Assembly (NCBI RefSeq): GCF_028209395.1
Contig: NZ_JAQLDQ010000005.1
Location: forward strand, 1-64,000
Direction of reading: 5' to 3'
Length of the DNA: 64,000 bases
DNA from: Collinsella aerofaciens
Lineage (GTDB): Bacteria > Actinomycetota > Coriobacteriia > Coriobacteriales > Coriobacteriaceae
This document shows, piece by piece, positions 46,445-58,119 of this stretch. A program made the translations under genes and the position numbers. The stretch's first letter is position 1; the number at the start of each line of letters is the position of its first letter. The notes beneath the pieces are model-generated. The model did not search any database and was not told the DNA's origin. It worked only from the letters and a program-made list of their open reading frames with translations.

Positions 46445-46488
46445 GCCGGGCAGTTGCGGTTTTCCGCACCTGCCCGGCTTTCTTTTTG
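46445..46488. terminator. terminator between rsfS and dinB
   Basis: GCCGGGCAG pairs with CTGCCCGGC, with a further inner TGCGG/CCGCA stem and TTTT loop, then TTTCTTTTT. It ends the obg-nadD-yqeK-rsfS transcript and lies between convergent genes. Confidence 0.85.
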
Positions 46489-46499
46489 CCTAAAGGCGG

Positions 46500-47753
46500 T
46501 TAATCGTTGAAGCGGGATTGGCGGCCGAAAGATAGGGCGGTGTCGCCGAATTTGTCTCGGACGGCGTCGATGGCGACGGAGAGGTCGCGTCGGTCGCTGG
46601 ATTGGGCCCCGCGGTCATCGACTTCGCAGAACAGGTCAGTCTGGATGCCGCCCTGATGGTCAAAGTCGCTCATGCCGATGCCTGCTAAGCGCACGTGCAT
46701 TCCTTCCTGCCAGATGTTGTCGAGCAGTTCGAGTGCAACCGCCACGAAGATGTTCTCATCGTCGGTCGGATGAGGCAGCCGGCGCTGTGCCGAGCGACCG
46801 TTTCCATACGAATACTTGAGCTTGAGCGTCACCGTGGCGCCCGTTAGTCCCTGACGGCGCAGGCGGCGTCCCACTGACTCGCCCAGCAGCGCAATCGCCG
46901 CCTCAATATCCCCACGCTCAGTCAAATCTTTCGCAAAGGTGCGTTCATTGCTGACCGACTTGACCTCGCGCTCTTCATCGAGACTCGTGACTTCAGAGAT
47001 TTCGAGTCCCAGCGCACGCTGGCGCATGCGTTCGCCGTTGACGCCAAAAATAGAGGACAAGGTGGATTCCGGTGCACGTGATAGCTCGCCGAGGGTGTAG
47101 ATGCGCATGCGGCGCAGTCGCTCCTCGGCCGAGCGCCCGATGCCGCTCATGGCAGATACCGGCAGCGCGGCCAAAAAGCGCTGCTCGGTTCCGGGGCGCA
47201 CGATGGTCAGCCCAAACGGCTTATCCCGCTCGCTTGCGATCTTTGCGACCGTCTTGTTGCAGCCCACGCCAATGGAGCAGGTCACTCCCAGCCCTGCCAC
47301 GCGGTCGCTTATACGCCGCGCAACCAGCAGCGGGTCTTCGGGCGCAAAGCGACCCGGTGTGATATCGATAAAGGCTTCGTCGATGGATACGCGCTCAACG
47401 CGCGGGGTCTCGTCGGCGAGAATCGCCATGACCTGCGCGCTGACCTCGCGGTAGCGATTAAAATGCCCATGCGTCCAAATGGCTTGCGGGCACAAGCGCC
47501 GCGCCTCGGCCGAGGCCATGGCAGAGTGCACGCCAAAGCGACGTGCCTCATACGAACACGTGGACACGACGCCACGCGAATCGGCGTCTCCGCCCACGAT
47601 GAGCGGCTTTCCGCGCCATTCGGGATGATCGAGCATCTCCACGCTCGCAAAAAACGCATCAAGGTCCATCAGGCCCACCGCCGGACCCGTCCAGGGCGGC
47701 GGCGTGACGCCCATGGCATCCTCATAACCGTATGTATGTTCGCGTCTTTCCAT
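46500..47753 (-). CDS. dinB: DNA polymerase IV (Y-family translesion polymerase)
   Basis: 417-residue translesion polymerase. Motifs: LMDLDAFFASVE (catalytic Asp and steric-gate Phe), GGDADSRGVVSTCSYEARRFGV, RVSIDEAFIDITP (catalytic Asp-Glu), GVGCNKTVAKIASERDKP and the HhH region MSGIGRSAEERL. The little-finger domain and a C-terminal tail follow; a clear beta-clamp-binding pentapeptide is not seen, though QTDLFCE is a possible QxDLF-type clamp motif near residue 365. It is alone on the minus strand. Confidence 0.94.
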   Translation of the reverse strand: MERREHTYGYEDAMGVTPPPWTGPAVGLMDLDAFFASVEMLDHPEWRGKPLIVGGDADSRGVVSTCSYEARRFGVHSAMASAEARRLCPQAIWTHGHFNRYREVSAQVMAILADETPRVERVSIDEAFIDITPGRFAPEDPLLVARRISDRVAGLGVTCSIGVGCNKTVAKIASERDKPFGLTIVRPGTEQRFLAALPVSAMSGIGRSAEERLRRMRIYTLGELSRAPESTLSSIFGVNGERMRQRALGLEISEVTSLDEEREVKSVSNERTFAKDLTERGDIEAAIALLGESVGRRLRRQGLTGATVTLKLKYSYGNGRSAQRRLPHPTDDENIFVAVALELLDNIWQEGMHVRLAGIGMSDFDHQGGIQTDLFCEVDDRGAQSSDRRDLSVAIDAVRDKFGDTALSFGRQSRFND

Positions 47754-47797
47754 GTCATGAGTATACCGCGCAGCTCATGTGGGGTGCGTGTATGTGC

Positions 47798-47825
47798 TTG
47801 CAAATCCTGAATTCTTGTCTAAGAT
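47798..47825 (+). promoter_or_regulatory. promoter candidate for rpsP operon
   Basis: TTGCAA and TAAGAT are 16 bases apart. The 130 bases from there to the rpsP start form an untranslated leader with no gene; I found no protein-binding hairpin I could name. Confidence 0.55.
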
Positions 47826-47954
47826 ATGGATTTGCCCTCGACTACACCGAAGAAGTTGGTCTCACGGACTTCACCTGCCCGCGTCGATGGCGTATTATGT
47901 TCAGCTGTTTGTTTGTAGTTGCAGCCTAAAGCTGCTTGGTTGGAGGAGTTTCCT

Positions 47955-48296
47955 TTGGCAGTCAAGATTCGCCTTGCTCGTCACGGCGCTAAGAAGCGTC
48001 CGTACTACCGTGTCGTCGTCGCCGATTCCCGCGCCCCGCGTGACGGTCGTATCATCGAGGAGGTTGGCCGCTACAACCCGATGACCGCCCCCAAGACCAT
48101 CAACCTCGACCTCGAGAAGATCGCCGACTGGCAGTCCAAGGGCGCTCAGCTCACCGACGCCGTCGCCGCTCTGGTCAAGGCCGCCAACGAGGGCGAGAAG
48201 ACCGAGACCGTCGTCAAGAAGTCCAAGAAGCAGCTCGCCAAAGAGGCCGAGGCCGCTAAGGCTGCCGCTGAGGCCGCTGAGGGCGCCGAGGAGTAA
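47955..48296 (+). CDS. rpsP: 30S ribosomal protein S16
   Basis: 113-residue small-subunit assembly protein. Core [25 protein letters not shown] and [13 protein letters not shown] is typical. Start is TTG at 47955, five bases after GGAGGAG. The last about 35 residues are a Lys/Ala/Glu-rich helix ([23 protein letters not shown]) longer than in E. coli S16. It heads the rpsP-khpA-rimM-trmD-lepB operon. Confidence 0.96.
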   Translation: MAVKIRLARHGAKKRPYYRVVVADSRAPRDGRIIEEVGRYNPMTAPKTINLDLEKIADWQSKGAQLTDAVAALVKAANEGEKTETVVKKSKKQLAKEAEAAKAAAEAAEGAEE

Positions 48297-48299
48297 ATC

Positions 48300-48584
48300 G
48301 TGCCTGAGGTTGACGCTGCACAGCTCGAGGGTGAGGCAATGCTCTCAGATCGCATCGCCGATCTCGTCGAATATCTCGTTGTTCAGATCGTCGACGACCC
48401 GGATTCCGTGAGCCTTGAGGTCATCGATGGTGACGACGCCTCTACGATTGAGGTTTCGGTCGCCGAGGATGACGTCGCTAAGGTCATCGGCCGTCGTGGC
48501 CGTACCATCAAGGCCATTCGCACGCTCGCCCGTGCACTGGCCGCTCGCCTCGACACTGCTGTCGAGGTAGAGGTTCTGGGCTAG
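48300..48584 (+). CDS. khpA: KH-domain RNA-binding protein KhpA
   Basis: 94-residue (GTG start at 48300) or 81-residue (ATG at 48339) KH protein. The KH motif VAEDDVAKVIGRRGRTIKAIRTLARA has the GxxG loop as GRRG. Family members start near MLSDRIADLVEYLV, so the ATG at 48339 with GAGGGTGAG upstream may be the true start. KhpA with KhpB binds RNAs and affects cell division and elongation. Position between rpsP and rimM is universal in Gram-positives. Confidence 0.93.
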   Translation: MPEVDAAQLEGEAMLSDRIADLVEYLVVQIVDDPDSVSLEVIDGDDASTIEVSVAEDDVAKVIGRRGRTIKAIRTLARALAARLDTAVEVEVLG

Positions 48585-48588
48585 GACC

Positions 48589-49110
48589 TTGAGGTCCCAG
48601 TACAAAAACATCGCCCGTGTTGTCAAGCCGCACGGAAGGAAGGGGGAGGTCCTCGCGCAGCCGCTGCGGGGGCTTCCTTCTGTATTAGAGCCTGGTATGC
48701 GCGTCGCCCTGACGCCGCCGGCGCTCAAGCGCGACCGCTTTTGCACGGTCGTGTCCGTCACCGATACGGGCGATGGCGATCTGGTCTCGTTTGAGGGCAT
48801 TGACGACTTGACGGCCGCCGAGGGCATCACGGGATGCTACGTGCTGGCAAATCGTGACGATTTTGAGCTCGATTCGCTCGACACTGCCTATACCGACCTG
48901 ATGGGTCGCGAGGTGGTCGACGAGCGCTTCGGTTCGCTCGGTACGATCGTCGAGATCATGTCGACGCCCGCCAACGATGTTTGGGTTGTCGAGGGTGATC
49001 GGTACGGCGAGGTACTGATTCCCGTGATCGAGCAGGTCGTGCTCGATCTTCCCGACACAGGAACAATTTCCGTCCACGTTATGGACGGCCTGATCGATAT
49101 GGACAAGTAG
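48589..49110 (+). CDS. rimM: 16S rRNA processing protein RimM
   Basis: 173-residue assembly factor for the 30S head, binding S19. The N-terminal beta-barrel (NIARVVKPHGRKGEVLAQPL) and the PRC-barrel (LMGREVVDERFGSLGTIVEIMST, then EVLIPVIEQVVLDLPDTGTISVHVMDGLI) are complete. It begins with TTG at 48589, four bases after khpA; the ribosome binding site is weak, suggesting coupling. Confidence 0.94.
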   Translation: MRSQYKNIARVVKPHGRKGEVLAQPLRGLPSVLEPGMRVALTPPALKRDRFCTVVSVTDTGDGDLVSFEGIDDLTAAEGITGCYVLANRDDFELDSLDTAYTDLMGREVVDERFGSLGTIVEIMSTPANDVWVVEGDRYGEVLIPVIEQVVLDLPDTGTISVHVMDGLIDMDK

Positions 49111-49120
49111 GGAGGACAAC

Positions 49121-49879
49121 ATGCTGATCGAGACCCTTTCGGTCTTTCCCGAGATGTTTGAGCCCGTCATGTCCACATCGATCTTGGGCCGCGCCCGCAA
49201 GGCCGGCCTTTTTGATTTTAAGGCGTATAACCTGCGCGACTGGACGCACGACCGCCATCGTACTGTCGATGACGAGCCGTACGGCGGCGGGCAGGGCATG
49301 CTCATGAAGGTCGAGCCTATCGCAGAGGCCATCGAGGCCATTAGCGCAGAGGGTCCCAAGCCCACTGTGGTGTTCTTTACCCCCTGTGGCGAGCCTTTTA
49401 CGCAGCGTGTGGCCGAGCGCCTGCTCAAAAGTGAGCGCCTGCTGTTTGTGTGCAGTCGCTACGAGGGCGTCGACGAGCGCGCGTATGCGTATGCCGATGA
49501 GCGTCTGTCGATCGGCGACTACGTGCTCACGGGCGGCGAGCTTCCCGCTATGGTCGTTGCCGATGCCGTCGTACGCCTGATTCCCGGCGCCCTGGGCGAC
49601 GAGATGAGCAACGTGGACGAGTCGTTCTCGACCGCCGAGGATGGAGGCCTGCTCGAGTACGCGCAGTACACCCGTCCTGCCGAGTTCAACGGCGAGGGCG
49701 TGCCTCCGGTGCTCGTGAGCGGCGATCACGCCAAGGTCGATGCCTGGCGTCGCAAGAACGCCATCGAGCGCACCTGCCGCTGGCGTCCCGATCTGATCGA
49801 GACGGCGCGGCTCACGCCCGAGGAGCGCGCTTACGCGCAGGAGATCCTTGACGCTTCGTATTCGCAGAGCGAGGAGTGA
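49121..49879 (+). CDS. trmD: tRNA (guanine-N1-)-methyltransferase
   Basis: 252-residue SPOUT methyltransferase that makes m1G37 in tRNAs reading CNN/GG codons, preventing frameshifts. TLSVFPEMFEPVMSTSILGRA, DEPYGGGQGMLMKVEP, LLFVCSRYEGVDERA and the SAM knot SIGDYVLTGGELPAMV are all present. ATG follows GGGAGGA. Its stop overlaps the leader of lepB (GAGTGAGTATG). Confidence 0.96.
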   Translation: MLIETLSVFPEMFEPVMSTSILGRARKAGLFDFKAYNLRDWTHDRHRTVDDEPYGGGQGMLMKVEPIAEAIEAISAEGPKPTVVFFTPCGEPFTQRVAERLLKSERLLFVCSRYEGVDERAYAYADERLSIGDYVLTGGELPAMVVADAVVRLIPGALGDEMSNVDESFSTAEDGGLLEYAQYTRPAEFNGEGVPPVLVSGDHAKVDAWRRKNAIERTCRWRPDLIETARLTPEERAYAQEILDASYSQSEE

Positions 49880-49881
49880 GT

Positions 49882-50445
49882 ATGGTTCCTACGCAACATT
49901 CCGCGTTGAGGGGCGCTTTTGAGTGGATCGCGGTCATCGCGATCGCGCTCGTGGCCACCTTCCTGATCCGCACCTTTGTGGTCGAGCCCTTTGTGGTGCC
50001 CACCGGCTCTATGGAGGACACGATCGAGATTGGCGACCAGATCCTGGCACAAAAGGTGAGCCTCGAGCTCGGTCAGCCCGTCAAGCAGGGCGATATCGTG
50101 GTGTTTCACAACCCCGATGGCACCTCCGAGCATGATGTTCTTGTCAAGCGTGTTATTGCCACGGCCGGCCAGACGGTCGACCTGCAGGATGGCAAGGTGG
50201 TCGTTGACGGCCAAGCGCTCGACGAGGACTATACGACGGGCATGAGCTGGCCACTTTCGGTCCAAGCACCCGGCACTCAGGTAAGCTATCCCTACACCGT
50301 TCCCGACGGGTGCGTGTGGGTGATGGGCGACAACCGCGAAAACTCTGCCGACTCACGCTACTTTGGTCCCGTCGATCGCTCTGATTTGATCGCTGTGGCA
50401 CTCGTTCGCTACTGGCCGCTCAACCGCATCGGCGCTATCGACTAA
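49882..50445 (+). CDS. lepB: signal peptidase I
   Basis: 187-residue membrane serine protease that removes signal peptides from exported proteins. A single TM lies near residues 14-32. The active-site Ser43 is in PTGSMEDTIEIGD, and the general-base Lys89 is in DVLVKRVIA. The C-terminal box GDNRENSADSRYFGPV is intact. ATG at 49882 has GAGGAG five bases before; it lies two bases after the trmD stop. This is a short, Gram-positive-type SipS form. Confidence 0.95.
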   Translation: MVPTQHSALRGAFEWIAVIAIALVATFLIRTFVVEPFVVPTGSMEDTIEIGDQILAQKVSLELGQPVKQGDIVVFHNPDGTSEHDVLVKRVIATAGQTVDLQDGKVVVDGQALDEDYTTGMSWPLSVQAPGTQVSYPYTVPDGCVWVMGDNRENSADSRYFGPVDRSDLIAVALVRYWPLNRIGAID

Positions 50446-50504
50446 AAACCGCTATAGTACAGTACCTAACCGTGTAATCGTTTCGACGAGGGGATATTAG
50501 AGGC

Positions 50505-51416
50505 ATGAACGCTTCATCGCTTTCCTTCCAAGACATCATCCTGCGCCTCCAGCAGTACTGGGGCGAGCAGGGCTGCGTCATTATGCAGCCCTATGACTCC
50601 GAGGTCGGTGCCGGTACCTTCCATACCGCGACCACGCTGCGCTCGCTCGGTCCCGCCGAGTGGCGCACCTGCTATGCGCAGCCTTGCCGCCGTCCCGCCG
50701 ACGGCCGCTACGGCGAGAACCCCAACCGCATGCAGCACTACTATCAGTTCCAGGTGCTCATCAAGCCCTCACCGGTCAACGCCCAGGAGCTTTACCTGGG
50801 GTCTCTTGCCGCTATCGGTCTGGACCCCAACGACCATGACGTCCGCTTTGTCGAGGACGACTGGGAGAGCCCGACGCTCGGCGCCTGGGGCCTTGGCTGG
50901 GAGGTCTGGCTCAACGGCATGGAGGTCACGCAGTTTACGTACTTCCAGCAGGTAGGCGGCATCGAGGTCGACCCCGTGCCCGTCGAGATCACCTATGGCC
51001 TAGAGCGCATTGCCATGTATGCGCAGGGCGTTAACTCGGTCTACGACTTGGTGTGGAGCTACCTGCCCGACGGCACGCCCATGACCTATGGCGACGTGTT
51101 CCTCGAGAACGAGCGCGAGTTCAGTGCCTATAACTTTGAGGTCGCAAACGTCGAGATGATGCGTCAGAAGTTTGACGACTACGAGGCCGAGTGCCATTCC
51201 TGCCTGGAGCGCAAGCTGCCGCTGCCGGCATATGACTGCGTCATGAAGTGCAGCCACGCTTTCAACCTGCTCGATGCTCGCGGCGCCCTGTCCGCGGTCG
51301 AGCGTGCCAACTACATCCTGCGCGTCCGCGCCGTCGCCAAGGCGTGCTGCGAGGCCTACATGGCCGAGGTCGCCGGAGTCAACGAGAATGCCGATCAGGA
51401 AGGCGAGGTGGCGTAA
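50505..51416 (+). CDS. glyQ: glycyl-tRNA synthetase alpha subunit
   Basis: 303-residue catalytic subunit of the heterotetrameric bacterial glycyl-tRNA synthetase. Signature: [44 protein letters not shown], then [16 protein letters not shown] and [16 protein letters not shown] at 50505 follows GAGGGGATATTAGAGG. glyS begins three bases after its stop. No T-box was seen in the 59-base gap upstream. Confidence 0.96.
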   Translation: MNASSLSFQDIILRLQQYWGEQGCVIMQPYDSEVGAGTFHTATTLRSLGPAEWRTCYAQPCRRPADGRYGENPNRMQHYYQFQVLIKPSPVNAQELYLGSLAAIGLDPNDHDVRFVEDDWESPTLGAWGLGWEVWLNGMEVTQFTYFQQVGGIEVDPVPVEITYGLERIAMYAQGVNSVYDLVWSYLPDGTPMTYGDVFLENEREFSAYNFEVANVEMMRQKFDDYEAECHSCLERKLPLPAYDCVMKCSHAFNLLDARGALSAVERANYILRVRAVAKACCEAYMAEVAGVNENADQEGEVA

Positions 51417-51419
51417 GCC

Positions 51420-53516
51420 ATGGCAGACGCTAAGGATTTCCTGTTTGAGATCGGTACGGAAGAAATGCCCTCCGCACCGCTGAACAATGCCGTCAAGCAG
51501 CTTGGCACCATGATCGCCAAGGGTCTCGACGAGGCCGGTCTGGCCCACGGCGAGGTCCGTGTGATCTCGAGCCCGCGCCGCCTGGCTGCGCTCGTTGCCG
51601 ACGTCGCCACCGCGACCGACGAGGTTCACGAGGTCAAGCGCGGCCCCGCGGCCAACATCGCCTTCGATGCCGATGGTAACGCCACCAAGGCCGCCCAGGG
51701 CTTCGCCCGCAAGTGCGGTGTGGCTGCCGAGGACCTGGTTCGTCGCGAGGACACTGACGGTCGCGAGTATGTGTTCGCTGAGAAGAACATTCCCTCCGCA
51801 CCGGCTACGCCGATTCTGACCGCTCTGTGCGAGAAGACCATCGCCGGCCTGCAGTGGCCCAACTACCGCAGCCAGCGCTGGGGTCACGAGCATGCGACCT
51901 TTGTTCGTCCGGTCCGCTGGATCTGCTGTCTTTTGGGCGAGGATGTTGTGCCCGTGTCGTTTGCCGACGTGACGAGTGGCAACACCACGCGTGGTCATCG
52001 CGTACTTGGCCCTGGTGACCACGTTGTCGCCAGCCCCGCCGTCTACGAGCAGGTGCTCGAGGACGCCGGCGTGCTCTCTGCTGAGCGTCGTCGTGAGGCC
52101 ATCCTTGCCGGTATCGCCGAGGTCGAGGCTGCCCGTCCCGGCTGCCATGTTGATACGCCCAAGAAGGTCTTCGAAGAGGTCATCAACCTCTGCGAGTGGC
52201 CGACGGTGCTCGTCGGTACCTTCGACGAGGAGTTCCTCAAGGTCCCGCACGAGATCATCTGCGAGTCCATGCTCACCAATCAGCGCTACTTCCCGATCTA
52301 TGACGGCGAGAGTAAGCTCACGCGTGAGTTCGTGGTCGTCTCCAACAGCAAGCCCGAGAACGCCGAGCGCGTGATCGACGGCAACGAGCGCGTCGTGCGC
52401 GCCCGTCTGGACGACGCTAAGTTCTTCTACGAGGAGGACCTGAAGATCTCCCTCGACGAGTTCCGTGAGCGTCTGGCCAAGGTTGCCTTCCAGGAGAAGC
52501 TCGGTAGCGTGCTCGCCAAGTCCGAGCGCATCGAGCAGCTCGCGCTCGCTATCGCCCGCGAGGCTCACCTGGGCGCCCATCTTGCCGCCGACGCTGCTCG
52601 CGCCGCACACCTGTGCAAGGCAGACCTGGTGTCCAACGCCGTCGTCGAGTTCACGAGCCAGCAGGGCGTGATGGGCGGTTATTACGCGACCGCGATGGGG
52701 GAGAACGACGAGGTCGCCCACGCCATTCGCGATCACTATCGTCCCCGCTTTGCCGGTGACGAGCTGCCCGAGGGCACCGCTGGCTGCATCGTGGCCTGCG
52801 CCGACAAGCTCGATACCATCGCCGGTATCTTTGCCATCGGCGAGCCCCCGACCGGCTCTTCGGACCCCTACGCGCTGCGTCGTGCCGCTATCGGCATCAT
52901 CAACATCCTGCGCGATCGCCTGCCGATTGACCCCACGTCGCTGATCGACTTCGCCCTTGAGCTCTACAGTGAGCAGGGCATTGAGTTCGACGCCGCCGAG
53001 GTCGCCCAGCAGGTTCGCGACTTCTTCCATGGCCGCCTGGTGAGCATGGCCCGTGACGAAAAGATCCCGGCCGATACCGTTGCCGCCGTCTCCGCGGTGC
53101 ACATCATCGCCCCGTCCGTCTTCTTCGCCCGCTGCGCCGCCCTCGACGAGGCTCGCAAGAACGATGCCGAGACCTTTGACAACCTGGCTACCGCCTATGC
53201 CCGCGCCGCGCACATCTCCAAGCCCGAGCTGGGTGCGGAGTACGACCGCGCCCTGATGGGCGAGGCCGAGCTCGCGCTTGCCGACGCCTCCGAGGCTGCT
53301 CAGACCGCTGTCGACGCCGCCCTTGCTGCCGAGGATTACCCGGCCGCATTTGCCGCCCTTGCCGCCCTGCGCGCCCCCATCGACCGCTTCTTCGACGAGG
53401 TCATGGTCATGGACAAGGACGAGCAGCTTCGCGATAATCGCCTTAAGCTGCTCAACCGCTTCGAGGCCGTTTTCTCCGGCATCGCCAACATCGGTGAGCT
53501 TGCCCGCAAAAAGTAA
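51420..53516 (+). CDS. glyS: glycyl-tRNA synthetase beta subunit
   Basis: 698-residue tRNA-binding subunit. N-terminus DFLFEIGTEEMPSAPLNNAVKQL, the VRPVRWICCLLGEDVVP block, QRYFPIYDGESKLTREFVVVSN, and an HD-like segment with LCKADLVSNAVVEFTSQQGVMGGYYA and late DKLDTIAGIFAIGEPPTGSSDPYALRRAA are family signatures. A C-terminal anticodon-binding domain (FFDEVMVMDKDEQLRDNRLKLL) completes it. Immediately follows glyQ. Confidence 0.96.
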   Translation: MADAKDFLFEIGTEEMPSAPLNNAVKQLGTMIAKGLDEAGLAHGEVRVISSPRRLAALVADVATATDEVHEVKRGPAANIAFDADGNATKAAQGFARKCGVAAEDLVRREDTDGREYVFAEKNIPSAPATPILTALCEKTIAGLQWPNYRSQRWGHEHATFVRPVRWICCLLGEDVVPVSFADVTSGNTTRGHRVLGPGDHVVASPAVYEQVLEDAGVLSAERRREAILAGIAEVEAARPGCHVDTPKKVFEEVINLCEWPTVLVGTFDEEFLKVPHEIICESMLTNQRYFPIYDGESKLTREFVVVSNSKPENAERVIDGNERVVRARLDDAKFFYEEDLKISLDEFRERLAKVAFQEKLGSVLAKSERIEQLALAIAREAHLGAHLAADAARAAHLCKADLVSNAVVEFTSQQGVMGGYYATAMGENDEVAHAIRDHYRPRFAGDELPEGTAGCIVACADKLDTIAGIFAIGEPPTGSSDPYALRRAAIGIINILRDRLPIDPTSLIDFALELYSEQGIEFDAAEVAQQVRDFFHGRLVSMARDEKIPADTVAAVSAVHIIAPSVFFARCAALDEARKNDAETFDNLATAYARAAHISKPELGAEYDRALMGEAELALADASEAAQTAVDAALAAEDYPAAFAALAALRAPIDRFFDEVMVMDKDEQLRDNRLKLLNRFEAVFSGIANIGELARKK

Positions 53517-53550
53517 GCCAGCCTGCGCGTAAGCGCAAAAGGAGCCCCGC

Positions 53551-54426
53551 ATGGATTGCCCGGTCACCGCTCGTCCCACCGTTATCGTTATCTCCGACTC
53601 GCTCGGTGATACCGCTTGTGAGGTGGTGCTTGCGGCGTCCGGGCAATTTGATGAAGGGGCTTTTCGTTTGTTGCGCCTGCCCAAGGTGACCTCGGTGGAG
53701 CAGGTGGAGTCGTTTGTGGGCCCGCGCGTCGATGCCGACCATCGCGATATTGCCGTGTTTCACACCATTGTCGATCCGGCGCTTCGCGCCCGCGTGCTCG
53801 ATTACCTGGGCATGCTGCATATCCGTTCGGTCGACCTGATCGGTCCGACGCTCGCCGTGCTATCGTCGCTCATCGGTGTGCCGCCCAAAGGCGTCGCGGG
53901 CGTGATTCACAGGACCGATGACCGCTATTTCCATCGTATCGAGGCCATGGAATATTTCGTTGAGCACGATGACGGGCGCGGTTGCGACGATTTGTCGGGT
54001 GCCGATATCGTGCTGCTGGGCGTATCGCGCACGTCCAAGACGCCGCTGTCGATGTATCTGGCTTATCAGGGCTACAAGGTTGCCAATGTTCCGTTGGCCC
54101 ATGGCATGGAGCCGCCGAAGTCGATTTACGAGGTCGACCCGATGCGCCTGTTCGGCCTGATTTCGACCGTCGATGTGATTTCCGAAATTCGCGATAGCCG
54201 CTTGGGCGATGACTACGCTCGTGCCGTTGCCGGCTCCTATGCCGAGCCCGAGAGCGTGCGCAGCGAGCTTGAGGAAGCTCGTGCCCTCATGAAACGCCTA
54301 GGCTGCTTTGTGGTGCGTACCGACGGCAAGGCCATCGAGGAAAGCGCTGCCGAGATCATTAGCCACTTGGAGGAAATCCAAGAAGCCCGTGCCCGCCGAA
54401 CCGCCCGCCGAGCCCAGCAAAGTTAA
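53551..54426 (+). CDS. ppdR: pyruvate, phosphate dikinase regulatory protein (DUF299)
   Basis: 291-residue bifunctional ADP-dependent kinase/Pi-dependent phosphorylase that switches PPDK off or on by a Thr near its catalytic His. Motifs: ISDSLGDTACEVVLAASGQF at the start, DDRYFHRIEAMEYFVEHDDG, the P-loop-like GVSRTSKTPLSMYLAYQGYKVANVPL, and LIST/EIRDSRLG further on. The target enzyme gene, ppdK, lies 300 bases downstream, which supports the PPDK (not PEP synthase) assignment. ATG follows AAAAGGAG. Confidence 0.93.
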   Translation: MDCPVTARPTVIVISDSLGDTACEVVLAASGQFDEGAFRLLRLPKVTSVEQVESFVGPRVDADHRDIAVFHTIVDPALRARVLDYLGMLHIRSVDLIGPTLAVLSSLIGVPPKGVAGVIHRTDDRYFHRIEAMEYFVEHDDGRGCDDLSGADIVLLGVSRTSKTPLSMYLAYQGYKVANVPLAHGMEPPKSIYEVDPMRLFGLISTVDVISEIRDSRLGDDYARAVAGSYAEPESVRSELEEARALMKRLGCFVVRTDGKAIEESAAEIISHLEEIQEARARRTARRAQQS

Positions 54427-54724
54427 CTCATTTCGGTAGCTAAAAATGCACCGTCTCAAAAAGACTACCTAAAAATAATGCACGATATTGGTAAAGCGAT
54501 TTAGCAAAGAACCTGCATTTGACCTGCAATTCTCTTGCATTGGTATCTTCATAATGTAACCACCTTTACCTACCGTTTACCGTCACATTTACCACGTTTA
54601 CCAAACCCCGCGCCCTCTACGCAAGCCCGCTCAATGCCCGCCGTATAGTACCCTCACGGCCCGCATCCGGCGGGTCGATTCGTTACCACGGTCGTGCGCG
54701 AGAGCGCATGGAAGGGGAAGTATC
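54427..54724 (+). promoter_or_regulatory. 298-base regulatory gap before ppdK with TTTACC and ACCTGCA repeats
   Basis: No gene is present. ACCTGCATTTG and ACCTGCAATTC stand side by side at 54511-54532. TTTACC occurs four times, at 54565-54570, 54576-54581, 54588-54593 and 54597-54602. A promoter candidate is TTGACC (54519-54524) with 16 bases to TGGTAT. A small hairpin GGCCCGC/GCGGGTC lies at about 54658-54676. The start GTG of ppdK has GGAAGGGGAAG before it. Confidence 0.5.
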
Positions 54725-57475
<2,751 letters not shown>

Positions 57476-57513
57476 TGTTTTGGGTATAGACGCCTAGCGT
57501 AGCCCCCTTCATG

Positions 57514-57541
57514 CCGCCTGCCTCATTCGTGAGGCGGGCGG
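57514..57541 (+). terminator. hairpin after ppdK
   Basis: CCGCCTGCCTCA pairs with TGAGGCGGGCGG around a TTCG tetraloop (one T-G wobble). The following TTATCAT is only weakly T-rich, so efficiency is unclear. Confidence 0.6.
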
Positions 57542-57587
57542 TTATCATGTGCGGGTTTTGTCTTTTTGTCTGCGTAAAAAATTGTTC

Positions 57588-57615
57588 TTGCAGCATAAAC
57601 CCGCGCGTGTATACT
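57588..57615 (+). promoter_or_regulatory. promoter of rplS
   Basis: TTGCAG (57588-57593) and TATACT (57610-57615) are 16 bases apart, 70 bases before the rplS start. The rplS gene is thus transcribed separately from the rpsP-trmD operon. Confidence 0.75.
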
Positions 57616-57636
57616 CGAATACGTTTGTTCAACTAC

Positions 57637-57660
57637 GTGCCGGCCAAGGTGGTACGGCAC
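57637..57660 (+). promoter_or_regulatory. hairpin in the rplS leader
   Basis: GTGCCG pairs with CGGCAC across a 12-base loop in the 5' leader of rplS, 25 bases before the ATG. Ribosomal-protein leaders are often bound by their own product, but this one does not match a structure I can name. Confidence 0.3.
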
Positions 57661-57684
57661 CTCTAGAAGAGTAAGGAATTGCAC

Positions 57685-58026
57685 ATGGATTACATCCGCG
57701 CAATCGAGCGTCAGCAGATCCGCGAGGACATTCCTCAGGTTCGCGTCGCCGACAACGTCAAGGTTCACTACCGCATTAAGGAAGGCGACCGCGAGCGCAT
57801 CCAGGTCTTCCAGGGCGACGTCATCCGCATGGCCGGCGCCGGTGCCCGCGAGACCTTCACCGTCCGCAAGATGTCCTTCGGTGTCGGTGTTGAGCGTACC
57901 TTCCCGCTTCACAGCCCCAAGATCGCCAAGCTCGAGGTCGTTCGTCATGGTCGCGTCCGTCGCGCCAAGCTGTACTACCTCCGCGACAAGGTGGGCAAGG
58001 CTGCTCGCATCCCCGAGAAGCGCTAA
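57685..58026 (+). CDS. rplS: 50S ribosomal protein L19
   Basis: 113-residue protein at the 30S-50S interface. Core [46 protein letters not shown] and [44 protein letters not shown] is typical. ATG at 57685 has AAGGA upstream. In many genomes rplS directly follows trmD; here it is about 8 kb further, after glyQS and ppdK. Confidence 0.96.
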   Translation: MDYIRAIERQQIREDIPQVRVADNVKVHYRIKEGDRERIQVFQGDVIRMAGAGARETFTVRKMSFGVGVERTFPLHSPKIAKLEVVRHGRVRRAKLYYLRDKVGKAARIPEKR

Positions 58027-58060
58027 GAAGATCGCAGCGTCTGTCCACTCGTTTGGACAC

Positions 58061-58090
58061 AAGGGCCACCTTCGGGTGGCCCTTCTTTTT
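58061..58090 (+). terminator. intrinsic terminator after rplS
   Basis: AAGGGCCACC and GGTGGCCCTT form a perfect 10-bp stem around a TTCG tetraloop, followed by CTTTTT. Confidence 0.92.
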
Positions 58091-58119
58091 ATTTGATTTG
58101 CATGCAAGGAGGGCCTGGT

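Noticed and set aside
50446..50504. T-box riboswitch upstream of glyQS
   Set aside because: The gap is only 59 bases and lacks the T-box motif and specifier stem.
51000..53684. 894-codon minus-strand frame opposite glyQ-glyS-ppdR
   Set aside because: Low-complexity translation with no domain; the plus strand holds complete, conserved genes.
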